Origin: Conidiobolus incongruus B7586
Taxonomy: Eukaryota; Entomophthoromycota; Entomophthoromycetes; Entomophthorales; Conidiobolaceae
Direction: 5' to 3'
DNA: 20,006 nt
Assembly: GCA_000697335.1 (NCBI GenBank)
Contig: JNEM01013111.1
Span: 1 to 20,006 of the forward strand
Of the stretch, positions 9,264-19,485 are shown in pieces. A program made the position numbers and the translations under genes. Within the stretch, counting starts at the first letter, position 1. The number at the start of each line of letters is the position of its first letter. Under the pieces are notes generated by a model, which worked only from the letters and a program-made list of their open reading frames with translations, was not told the origin of the DNA and searched no databases.

Positions 9264-10779
9264 TATTTTGTATAGGGGTATTTTATATTCTATCATTCAA
9301 CTTATTTTTTTTTTTGAAATATGGAATTAAATATCTATACATTATACTTTTTTAAAGCAAATGTCAAAATATAGCAAGTATTCTAGAATTATATTTAGTA
9401 TCAATATTAAAAAATTATACTATCCAAAATTTCTTCTAAACATTCAATTTTATTGACCAATTATAATATTACTTTCGCGTGCACATTACCCCACCACTAA
9501 CATCCCTTTAGCAGTTCTATATTAGTTTGATAAAACTTAGCTTTTTATTTGATATCCAATCTTTAAAATCACACTATCATTCAAATGAATTAATTTGACT
9601 TATAAATTATATAGAATTTTGAAATTCACCAAACTTAAATAAATTTATAACATTTTGCAGTATAAATAACTATATTTGCAATAATATTCCGTTCTTGATC
9701 TTGAATCGATTTACACTAATAATTTTTTACCATGTGATAGCTATCAAAATGATTAAATTCAATTTTCTATACAGATCCATTATTTATTATGAAATTTGAA
9801 CTACTAAAATCAATTTAGTCAAATTTTTTATAATCTCCTCAAATTTTTAATGTTTAGTATTTGAATGATTAACCAAATTGAAATTATTGGAAATTCTTTG
9901 AATTCCCAATTTTTAATAGTTGAGTTTGAATCATACAAAACTGAAAATCAGTTTCAAAAGCTTTTATAAAACTTAATTTGATAATTTATTTTATTCTTTA
10001 ATCCAAAAAATATATATATCGTTTGATATCTATTCATTTTTACTAATTGGTTAATATTATGAATACGATTTTAATTTATACTCTTTGATTTTAAATTGAA
10101 TTTTTTGAGTTAGATTAAATTTATTTCTCCGTTGTATCAATTTTGAAACTTGATAAATTAAAGAAAAGTTATGGTTTAGATTTTGTAGAATATAATCTTT
10201 TTATCTGTCCATCACTACGATACACTTAAAAAAATAATTCAATTAATAGTTTTATACAATAAATCAGATCCCTTCTTCAATATTTCAACATTCCTAAATA
10301 ATAATGACTTATAATGATTAAAAAATGAAATAATCTTGGCCAAAATTTTAATGATGACATAACTCAAATCCCAACAACATATCATACAGCATGATCTGAT
10401 ACACAATGAGAAAAAATTACTTGATATTGATAAAATATAGTATAATTACTATTACAAATTCTCAATTCTCCAAAGTATTAGAATCATCATGAAGGTTTTT
10501 GTCTATTAGCGCAGTGATTACATAGTATTAGAATTAATTAAATTGTAAAAATGTTAATTATTAAATATTTCCAAAATAGTTAGAGGCCAATCAACTAAAT
10601 GATAAGCATATGTAACCAATAGATTAGGTTTATGCAATATCAAAAATTAGGTCCAATACACTTATGAGTACCTTATCATTATGAAACTATATATATGTCA
10701 CAATAATCCCTATGAATCTCAACTTTTATAACAGTCCAAGTTACTGATAGTTTATACTACATAAAATCTTTAAAGAGTG
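9264..10779. other. Gene-free spacer before the CNNM-like gene
   Basis: About 1.5 kb of AT-rich DNA that should include the CNNM promoter. No open frame or RNA gene is convincing. AGTATTAGAAT occurs twice about 60 bp apart (near 10474 and 10523), which might be a repeated binding site. TATATATATG lies near 10690, ~90 bp before the start codon, as a possible TATA-type element. Confidence 0.5.
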
Positions 10780-12517
10780 ATGAAATTGACATTTGTCAAA
10801 AATGTACAGTTGATAGGTATATTATTATTGTGTACAAATGTATTAAGTCTGAGTATTTCCTTCGAAAATCAAAATATCTTTGCTTTTCATGAAACTTTTT
10901 CTGCTGGTGGGGAACATGAGCCAGATAAATTGACACCTTTTGAATTCTGGTTTAAAATGGGTATGATTTTCTTGTTAGTATTGTTGGGAGGTCTCGTCGC
11001 AGGTAAGTTTTATACCGATTAAATTAAATTTTAGGTTAACAAAGGATAGGTTTAACTTTGGGTTTAATGTCATTGGACGAAACCAATTTACAAATTTTAA
11101 TCAATTCAGGAACTCCGGAGCAACGTAAGTACGCTTCTCTAATCTTACCTATCCGCAAGAACGGTCACTTACTCCTCGTGACTCTGTTGTTGACCAATAC
11201 TTTGATCAACGAAAGTTTACCCATTTTCTTGGACTCCGTCTTTGGTGGTGGTTATATTGCAGTGTTCGTTTCTACGGGCCTTATTTTGGTGTTTGGTGAA
11301 GTTATCCCTCAGTCTATTTGTGCTAGACACGGTTTGAGAATTGGCGCATTTTTTGCTTGGTATTAACTCTTTATTCTATAGTTTTAATATTTTTTTTTAA
11401 TTATTATTTAATTTAGGCCAGTTAGGGTTTTAATTTATGCAACTGCAAGTTTATTTAATATTAATATTGATTTCATATTTTTAATAATTTTTTATTTTAG
11501 TATATTATTACATATCCCATAGCCAAAGCTTTAGACTGGATCCTTGGTGAACATCACGGCTACATGTATCGCAGAGCTGAGCTTAAGGAACTGGTTGCCA
11601 TTCACGAAGCTACCAAAGGTGGTTCTTTGACAACCGATGAAGTAACTATCATTAAGGGTGCTCTGGATCTCAGTGAAAAATCCGCTCACCATGCTATGAC
11701 CGATTTGAAGCATGTTTTTATGCTCAATATCGACTCCGTTCTGGATACTTTCGTACTTAATGATATTGTTCGCGCTGGCCACAGTCGTATTCCAGTTTTT
11801 GAAAATGAACGCACTAATATTGTTGGTGTTTTACTCGCTAAGGTAATTTAATTTATCAATTTCAATAAGCTATCATTATTCATTTTTAAGTAGTCTCTTA
11901 TTATGGTAGATCCCAATGCCTTTACCCCAGTTCGCGACATTAGAATTTACAAGATCTTGTCTGTAACTTCAGACACTAGTTTATTTGACTTATTGAACAC
12001 TTTCCAAGAAGGTGCCTGTCACATGACCGTTGTCACCGAAAAAATCAAAGGAAAGCAAGTTGCAACTGGTATTGTGACATTAGAAGATGTGATTGAAGAA
12101 TTGATCCAAGAGGAGATCATAGACGAAACCGACGTGTATAGCGATGTCGTGACTCGTACCAAAGTCACTCGCGCACTGAATTTAGCGGGCATTAAACGTA
12201 TCACCAAATCCAGGATGAACTCATTAGGTCAAGGTGAAACAGAAGCTTCCGAAACCACTCCTTTGAAACCAAATGATAAGCGACTTTTAGCTGTCCAACA
12301 GGACAAAATGCGTCAATCGGGTAGCTCCACGCCCGATCCTTGCGCCAGAAGAACCAAACTGTTTACAACACCCAAGGACCAATCCAATGAGCTCAAGTTC
12401 ACCAGATTCACTTCCTTCCAAAACGCTAAGGAACGTGAATCCTTACGTCCCTTCGCCGAAATCGATAGAGAGAACGATCGCGATGACGACCAATCGCCTA
12501 TTCCAGGCTCCCTATAA
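10780..12517 (+). CDS. CNNM/Mam3-like membrane protein (DUF21 plus CBS pair)
   Basis: Assembled as 5 exons: 10780-11002, 11050-11359, 11417-11444, 11501-11842, 11894-12517, giving 508 residues. The start is the ATG at 10780; the GTG just before it is not used. Residues 1-25 look like a signal peptide. The DUF21 transmembrane domain (~55-200) has helices near 57-78, 114-136, 142-165 and 173-195, with GLVAGLTLGLMSLD and the family motif GEVIPQ (157-162). LDWILGEHHG then leads to a cytosolic CBS pair (~253-381), with GHSRIPVFE in CBS1 and TGIVTLEDVIEELIQEEI-DETD closing CBS2. The tail (~382-508) is polar and probably disordered. CNNM proteins handle Mg2+; yeast Mam3 is a vacuolar protein affecting manganese, so a divalent-metal role is likely, with the exact ion unknown. 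Exons are clearly richer in G+C than those of most neighbours, which may reflect stronger expression. Confidence 0.92.
11445..11500 (+). other. GC-AG intron in the CNNM-like gene
   Basis: The 56-bp intron begins GCAAGT and ends TTTTAG. Only this donor joins ...IYAT to YIITYPIAK in frame with the spacing seen in Mam3/CNNM proteins. The nearest GT (11449-11450) shifts the frame. Confidence 0.75.
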
Positions 12518-12605
12518 CCCTATATTATGCATAATCTATTTTCATATTGTATAATATTGAGATGATGATGGGTCATTAACACCAAATTGTACAATATTCC
12601 TTAGA

Positions 12606-12660
12606 GGATAAAAATTTTGATAAGTGAATTTTGATGATTTATGAATAAAAATTTTTATCC
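12606..12660. other. 13-bp perfect inverted repeat between convergent genes
   Basis: GGATAAAAATTTT (12606-12618) is perfectly complementary to 12648-12660, with a 29-base loop. It lies in the 440-bp gap between the stop codons of the CNNM-like and RGS genes, 89 bases after the CNNM stop. It could form a 3' untranslated hairpin on the CNNM transcript. A plus-strand AATAAA (12644-12649) overlaps the right arm. Confidence 0.55.
12644..12649 (+). terminator. Candidate poly(A) signal of the CNNM-like gene
   Basis: AATAAA 127 bases after the stop codon, overlapping the start of the right arm of the inverted repeat, so a hairpin could mask it. Confidence 0.35.
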
Positions 12661-12888
12661 GTATTAATGTATGTTTAACAATTTGATTAATTTATATGGC
12701 ACTTGAAATTTGATTTCATTTAACATGAATATATCAGTAATTCTTAAAGTCCAAATATCATTTTTATATTTCGGATCTATACACATAATCAATGAATCAA
12801 ATCATCATTATTATAATTTCATACTAAAACCAAATAGTCAAATTTCAATAAACAAAATGGAATTATTTCAATAAACAGAAATTAAAAA

Positions 12889-12894
12889 TTTATT
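12889..12894 (-). terminator. Candidate poly(A) signal of the RGS gene
   Basis: AATAAA on the minus strand, 63 bases past the RGS stop codon. Support is positional only. Confidence 0.35.
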
Positions 12895-12957
12895 GTTAAA
12901 TATAACATCGACACATACAATGCTGTTATTTAATTGAATTAAAAAACGAGATATTAA

Positions 12958-15900
12958 CTAGTATAAGCTGTCGATGGAACTCAATCTGAATGCTTTGTTG
13001 GGAGAAGATCGAGTAAAGTCCTTGCCACTGGGAATAAATTGAGTTAAGCGGTTCTTACCCTTCTTGATCATCGTACTAAATTCCTTGGATCCTTTTGCAA
13101 AATCATTGATCACACCTTGGTTAGCCGATTCGTACTGCAATTCATCTCCAAGGATAGTCTTCAATTTGCCAACTCTTCTTCTGAATACTGTATGTGCTAT
13201 TAATTGGGGATCACTCACATCCGAATTTATCATCCATTGCTTACCACGTACCCAGTGAACGGGGATCTGAGTAGTGTTGTGAATAAGTGATCCTGCGTTG
13301 GCATCGTCACGAATCGTTGTGACAGAGACGTGTTGACTCAGCACCGACTGCAGCGAAAAGCGCTGCAAACTACATGGCGATCCACTCAATCCTACGGAAT
13401 TGCGATCAGTACTCGATGTGGACACTCTACCATCAGTGAAAGTTCTAACGAGCTCCGGTGGTGGCAATTCACCAAACACTTTTTTCAATTTAGATGCTCT
13501 CTCAACAACAGAAACTTTTGAGGGAGAGTAGGCGTGGCGACTGGGAGAGATGTATGGTGTTCTAGGCTTAGTCTTGCTCAGTGTGCATTCCAGTTGATTT
13601 AATACATCATTGTAATCTGCTGCTTGAAGATCATTTTCCTTCATGGGCCTTCTCTGGAAACTATTGATGGACAGCCTCGTATTCTCGATATACGATAATT
13701 CACCTGGCAAATAGGGACTTGAAGGATCCTGATAAGCCCTAAATAATTCTCTGGGAATGCCCTCCTTTTCAATGTGATTTAATAAATCCCTAGTAGGACT
13801 GCTGCAAGTCATCGCATTCTCTTGATGATAATCGATCATACTCATACGATTATATTCCGAGGATCTCAAGTTTGAGGAGGTGGTAGCGGCCAAATTATCT
13901 TTGGAAAAGATAGGAATGTTGGAATCTTGACTTCCTCTCCTTAAATAGATGTTGGAATTCTGGAAATGGTCCGAGTTTTCTTGAATACTCTCGGATGGCG
14001 CTGAATTTCTCCTTTTTTTGAGGTATTCGATTTTCCAAATTTGGGTGAGTCGATTGATGAGTGGATTGCGGTCCTTGGGCTTGGAAGGGAGTTGCAGAGA
14101 TGGTTGATCGGATTGGATGGATGAGGTGGAAATGCGCGACACTGGATGACCCAATTCAAAATCCAGATTCTCCATATGATTTAACCAGTTGCTCGCCTTG
14201 TCGTAATGTGCAAATGTGGCGCGTCTTGCTCCTTTCGCATTCAAGCTCTCCTGGGACTGATACTCCCTATTCAAATCTGTATACGGCATTTGGGATGATG
14301 GAGACTCAATCGAGAATGAATCGGTTGAATCACTAAAGTTGCCTGCTAATGGATGGCCTTCAGGTGCAAGGAGCGTTGGCGCCAGTTGAATGTTGTGAGA
14401 CAAACGCAGTTTTTCGCCTAGAAAATCAACTGATTTTGCTAATCGCAATCTGCGCTTGGTTTTTATAGATTTATGTGGTTTCCAATAGTAATTAGAGCTA
14501 TAATCATGGAAGAATTTGTGGAATTGTTGGATGATTTTACGGCGTTTAACGGATTGTACGGGAGCATAAAGAGGCAAGTAGTCTTCAACAGTGAATAATG
14601 GACCAACGAATTGGGATAGAATGGATGTCAATAAGGCGTCAGGGTAGACAAAGGGGAAGTTGAAGTTGGAGAGTGAAGGGATACTGAAGACTGAGGCGAG
14701 ATCTTCATTGGGATGATAATAATCCCACACATTGGAGCACTCCCTCTCAACACTATGCATGACTGGTCGCATGAGTTTAAATCGAGTGTATGCGCGATTG
14801 ACTAGCTCCATTTCTACAAAATGGTGGATCCAATCAAATTGACATTTCAATTCATTAGGATCTACATCATGTTTATCATCATTATAACGATGGTCAATAT
14901 CAGTAAAAAGCTCTTCAGTGATCTCTTGAGGCAATGTCACTCTCAAGGGAGCTTGTTCATCGATGTATGTACAATACAAGTACCAACTGCCCTCCATTAC
15001 CGATCTCTCATCCTTATTCAATCTGAACGCTTCGAGCTCTAGCCAGAAAGCAAGTAGTTCTAAGCATTTTTCAGTCATGCAAAAATCAATAAACTGGATG
15101 AAATCATCATATTTAGTCATTAACAATGAACTTAAGCTCAATTCTTCAACATGACGCATCTTTTTATAATATTCCTCCAAATTCAAATGATTAGTTACTT
15201 CCACTCGAGGTAATGGTGTATTGGGATTGAATTCGGAGTTGGGCAAAAATATGCTGATAGGTGCACTGAAATCTAATGGTTTTCCATTATAATACATCAT
15301 CCCGCAGATCAATGGAATAATTTCGTCGCAAGGACTCGAGTATTCAATACTTGGATCCTTATCAATTTCGGTAAAATTTGATGAGTAATAAGAATCGGTA
15401 TCGCTCGAAGCTGCAGGGTTCGATATACTCGCGGAAATTCGAGGTAAATTGAGTTGAATAGGATGATGCTGGGGCTCTGGAGAATTTTTCTGTATCATTG
15501 ATGCCACATCATTCTCTGCCGGCAGTAGTTGAGGTGGTAATACATTGGAAGCTGGATTTGCAGGTGATAGTGCTAACATTTCCAAACTTGCATTGGTTGC
15601 TAACTTGGTAATATTGGGTGATAGGAAAGAATTGAATAAAAATCCGTGGTTTAAACTCCACTCGGATTCGAGTCTATGGCAGATGCTTTCGACGGTGTCG
15701 TTTCTATGAACTAAGAGATTGATCTCGCCGTGGTTGATATCGTCCCAAGTCATAGGAGGATGGGCGATACTACACCATCCCTTAATTACTAAATTTAATT
15801 TGATCCACTCCTTCTTTCTTGACTCGATTCTGGATAAAGAAGCTTGGTATATATTAGTGCGAGAAACTTTTGAAGGGGTTCTAATTTTTCCTGAATATTG

Positions 15901-15966
15901 ATGCTGCTCTCTTTTGCCATCGTCATCATGCTTATTATTTGGTGTAAATTCGCTATTTGCCATCAT
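12958..15966 (-). CDS. Large RGS-domain protein
   Basis: An intact single-exon frame. The frame is open up to 16014, but that first codon is TTG; the first ATG is at 15966, preceded by AATAAAA, giving 1002 residues. The RGS domain lies at about 274-400: LSLSSLLMTKYDDFIQFIDF, then LELLAFWLELEAFRLN, then YLYCTYI, and a final FVEMELVNRAYTRFKLM helix. RGS domains speed GTP hydrolysis by G-alpha subunits, so this is a likely negative regulator of G-protein signalling. The ~270 residues before it include EINLLVHRNDTVESICHRLE and YYNGKPLDFSAPISIF around a Ser/Pro/Asn-rich insert. After it come ~600 mostly Ser/Asn/Pro-rich, probably disordered residues, then a better ordered basic C-terminal ~100 containing WVRGKQWMI and FRRRVGKLKTILGDEL. 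I see no DEP, PX or transmembrane part, so it is not a standard Sst2- or SNX-type RGS. A 3-kb gene without introns contrasts with its intron-rich neighbour. Confidence 0.85.
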   Translation of the reverse strand: MMANSEFTPNNKHDDDGKREQHQYSGKIRTPSKVSRTNIYQASLSRIESRKKEWIKLNLVIKGWCSIAHPPMTWDDINHGEINLLVHRNDTVESICHRLESEWSLNHGFLFNSFLSPNITKLATNASLEMLALSPANPASNVLPPQLLPAENDVASMIQKNSPEPQHHPIQLNLPRISASISNPAASSDTDSYYSSNFTEIDKDPSIEYSSPCDEIIPLICGMMYYNGKPLDFSAPISIFLPNSEFNPNTPLPRVEVTNHLNLEEYYKKMRHVEELSLSSLLMTKYDDFIQFIDFCMTEKCLELLAFWLELEAFRLNKDERSVMEGSWYLYCTYIDEQAPLRVTLPQEITEELFTDIDHRYNDDKHDVDPNELKCQFDWIHHFVEMELVNRAYTRFKLMRPVMHSVERECSNVWDYYHPNEDLASVFSIPSLSNFNFPFVYPDALLTSILSQFVGPLFTVEDYLPLYAPVQSVKRRKIIQQFHKFFHDYSSNYYWKPHKSIKTKRRLRLAKSVDFLGEKLRLSHNIQLAPTLLAPEGHPLAGNFSDSTDSFSIESPSSQMPYTDLNREYQSQESLNAKGARRATFAHYDKASNWLNHMENLDFELGHPVSRISTSSIQSDQPSLQLPSKPKDRNPLINRLTQIWKIEYLKKRRNSAPSESIQENSDHFQNSNIYLRRGSQDSNIPIFSKDNLAATTSSNLRSSEYNRMSMIDYHQENAMTCSSPTRDLLNHIEKEGIPRELFRAYQDPSSPYLPGELSYIENTRLSINSFQRRPMKENDLQAADYNDVLNQLECTLSKTKPRTPYISPSRHAYSPSKVSVVERASKLKKVFGELPPPELVRTFTDGRVSTSSTDRNSVGLSGSPCSLQRFSLQSVLSQHVSVTTIRDDANAGSLIHNTTQIPVHWVRGKQWMINSDVSDPQLIAHTVFRRRVGKLKTILGDELQYESANQGVINDFAKGSKEFSTMIKKGKNRLTQFIPSGKDFTRSSPNKAFRLSSIDSLY

Positions 15967-16782
15967 TTTTATTATAATACAATTAAAAGAATAAAAAAAT
16001 ACAAGCCTCTTCAACTAACTATAAGGCTATAAACAATAAATATAAACTATATAAAAATTCTAATTATAATCTAAAGACTTTGGCATCAAAATTGGGAATA
16101 AAAGGGAATTTATGATATATTTATAACGCAATTTTCAATCTGAGACTATCAAGGGGGGTGCAATAAATTGAAGTAATTAAAAATTCTAATCACGGAAATT
16201 TTACTGTTACATAATAATTAATGAACTGATATGCTTTAAATTACTTTTCCCCTTCTCTTAAAATGACCATTCATTTCATTTGCTTTTCTCTTTCCAATTG
16301 ACAAATTAGGAATGATCTCTAATCACCAGACTATATTTCTTAATATATTAGGTTCTTTATTAAGCCTAAATAACATTTAGGTCTAATATGAGTTATAGTT
16401 GAAATTAACTAAATATAATTAACTTAGCGATCCTAGTTACAATATTTAGAAATTTCAAAGTCAGCGATGTTAATCCTTGTATAACTGAGTTTGTATAGTT
16501 GTATGAGATAATTTTGTTAATATGATGCATATTGAGAACCTCCTTTCCATATCTTAGTATTGAATCTTGTAATGGTTGCAGTGATCGTTTGATTCTTGAT
16601 TATGTTATAAAATTATGTAGTATGTTTCAAATATTATAAATCATTTTTCTTAGTCTATTAATTAAATTTTAGGTTATAGTTCATGCTAATTAATAATTGA
16701 TAATATATAAAAATGAAATGGTTAGCGTAACTAATTCGTGAAAAGTATAAATGGATTTACTCTTAGATATTTCTTTGCCATC

Positions 16783-16857
16783 ATCCCAACTAATTTTTAT
16801 TCCCATCTAGTGATAAACCTTAAGGAGAAAATAATCCCAACTAAAAACAAACCTTAA
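16783..16857 (+). repeat. Short imperfect tandem repeat
   Basis: ATCCCAACTA followed by AAACCTTAA occurs twice: 16783-16792 with 16815-16823, and 16834-16843 with 16849-16857. The second unit is shorter. It lies ~820-890 bases upstream of the RGS start, so it could be a doubled regulatory site or a local duplication. Confidence 0.45.
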
Positions 16858-16963
16858 AGCCGATATATCCACTAGCTTTAAAATTGCAACAATAATCCTG
16901 AAATTAATATTGAGGAGTAGCTGTGTCTCTCAGTATCCATTCGAATATTTGGCAAATTCGAGT

Positions 16964-17025
16964 TACCCCACACTCAATTGTCTTTTCGAATAGTTCTCGA
17001 CTATTTGAGATGGATTTGGGGGGTA
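16964..17025. other. Nested short inverted repeats in a G+C-richer patch
   Basis: TACCCC (16964-16969) pairs with GGGGTA (17020-17025). Between them AATAGT (16989-16994) pairs with ACTATT (17000-17005). TTCGAA sites flank the block. This is the most structured part of the 4-kb spacer; it could be a binding-site cluster or a small RNA, neither proven. Confidence 0.3.
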
Positions 17026-18291
17026 GTGAATGCATCTGCCAATTTATAGATTTGATTGTAAATATCATCGTTTTGAATTAGTTGATATTAATTCAAAGTA
17101 TTCAAAATATTAATTTAATTTTTTTGTGTTTATTTACTAGTGTTTTAATCTAATAAAATGAAAATTCTGAATTATATTGACTATTATTCGTATTTGAGAG
17201 GCGATATCAATTTTGTAGTCAAAGTATTTGATAAAATGATATTAATAACTGCTTCAATTGGTTAACTGCAAAATTATTCCAAAATTCAAACTCCAAATAT
17301 TTGTTTATTAAATTATAAAACAATGATACAAAAATAATGATAAATTTAACAAAATAATACGATTTTTTAAAATGAGTTTTGTGTAGTTGAATACAACAAT
17401 GCTAAATATATCTTTCAATAATGAATAGAGTCAAAATTATTAAATAATAATCAAATAAAGGATAAATATGTAAATAGTATATAATGTTATAGAGCTATTG
17501 GTTATGAAATGATGTTTAGGAGGTTGAAATATGATCGTCAATTTATTTAATTTTCTCCTTTTTAAAATTTCAATTATACATGATGTCTTTAAAACTTGTT
17601 ATTGTTAGTTTTATATAAGTTTATGATTCATTATTTTGTTTTAATAATTATAAATTAATATTCAAATACAATATACAATTTCAATATTTTAGAATTTATA
17701 TGATATATTGGTTTTTTTTCATTCGAAATTTTTACTAAATCCCTCAACTTTACATTTTTACAGATAAATTAATTTTGCTAATTTTGGTAATTGAAAATCA
17801 ATAATTTCAAATAAATTGATAAATTAGATAAATTTTTTTTTCATGTATATCTTATTTCCATAACTCGAATTTATTACTATTGTCTAACATAGCTATGTTT
17901 AACATTATTCTTTAGTCCAGTTTAAACTCCGAATAGTCCTTAAGTTACTAAATGTATCATAATTCGAATTTTTAAACAAGTTTTATCCAATACAAAGCTA
18001 AATATTGTTTTCTGAATTGTTTACAAAAATATCATAATTTTTAATGTATTTATTTTAGAGTTGATTTTATTTTAACTATTTAGTTATACACAACAATATT
18101 GTCCTAAAATATTTCTATTTTAAATATACCTAGTTTTATATTAAATGATAAAATTTGACAAATTTAATAAGTAATATTTGAATGAGTGATAGAATGTAAC
18201 ATTAAATATTGAATAATTATATAGATGCTTGAATATTTTGTGATTTTTTTGAATATAAATATATATTAATAATAATTATATTTTAAATCAA

Positions 18292-18315
18292 ATTAAATAT
18301 CACATTAAATATCAC
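18292..18315 (+). repeat. Two perfect copies of a 12-bp tandem unit
   Basis: ATTAAATATCAC is repeated head to tail at 18292-18303 and 18304-18315, followed by a partial third start. It is a small local duplication. Confidence 0.7.
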
Positions 18316-19485
18316 ATCTAATTTGATAATTTAATTAAATTAATTTGAGTCTATTAAACGTGTAATATTTAGAATTGAAAATATGAATATATAAGGTAAT
18401 TGATATTGTGGATATTCTTTACTCAAATATTATATTTTCCTAATTAGATGAATTGATTTTAATATATCATTAACCATACTATGTCAAATAATATTCATTA
18501 AAATACATCGTTGCCAATAATAATATATCATATATTTATTTCCTTAAAAATATTACTAATCATATGCTGTTTTAATAACTTTTGAGATAAAGATCAATTT
18601 TAAAAAATCCTCTTATATAGAATCCTTTAGTCTATTACCTTTAATATATAATTGAATTTAAATGGATTCAATATCAATATGTTCATATAAAAATAAAAAT
18701 ATTAGTTTGAAAATATTTAAAAATAATTCACCAATTGAATTAGTTTAATACTTGTACATTAACAAATACAATTATATATAAATATTTCTTTTGATGAAGC
18801 TAAAAATAGCCTATAATTATCTATTTTTTTTCTTTTTAAATAATAATTCAAAGTGATATATTATAATTACTATATTCAAGGCATACCTTTGTTATAATAT
18901 ATTAAATAATGGTATGTTTATAATTATAAGCGATAATAATGTAAATTTATACTGCATCAGTTATTTTATGATAGCTATTAACTTCATAATTCATATTAGT
19001 AAACATATTATAATTTTGATATTTACTTTTTAAATTAACTTTATTAGTTAATAGAATATACCATTTTCAATATTACTATTTCTTTCATTATAATACCTTG
19101 TATAATATTTAAACTAATATTATTTTCATTAGAGAATTTATTAATTATCATACAAAAGATATAAATCATTTTTAACATAATATATATATAATTGAGATAT
19201 TAAATGAATTAATCGATGCCATTCTTTCTATATCAATATATAAAATAATTGATATCCCTGAATAAAATTTAATATGCTGAAATTTATATCTATATATTTT
19301 GAATTATATTTGATAATAATTCAAACTTATCACATATAATAATTAAGAAATTTAATTCAAAATGAATAATAAAATAAATATTCATGTTTTCATATATTTA
19401 ATCATAAAAATCTTGGTAATAAATTTAAGTATCAATTTAGAATATTTTTAATTTATTACCTTAAGATGAATAAATGGGAAATTTC

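Noticed and set aside
10494-10570. TAGCGCAGTGATTAC resembles the A box of a tRNA gene.
   Set aside because: No matching B box or T arm follows and no acceptor stem can be formed, so no tRNA or SINE is called.
10777-10779. GTG as start of the CNNM-like protein.
   Set aside because: Nuclear eukaryotic genes start at ATG; the next codon (10780) is ATG and gives a normal signal peptide.
14061-14336. A 91-codon plus-strand open frame opposite the RGS gene.
   Set aside because: Antisense shadow within a Ser-rich part of the RGS gene, without domain signs.
15967-16014. A 16-residue N-terminal extension of the RGS protein.
   Set aside because: Its first codon is TTG, not ATG; the first in-frame ATG is at 15966.
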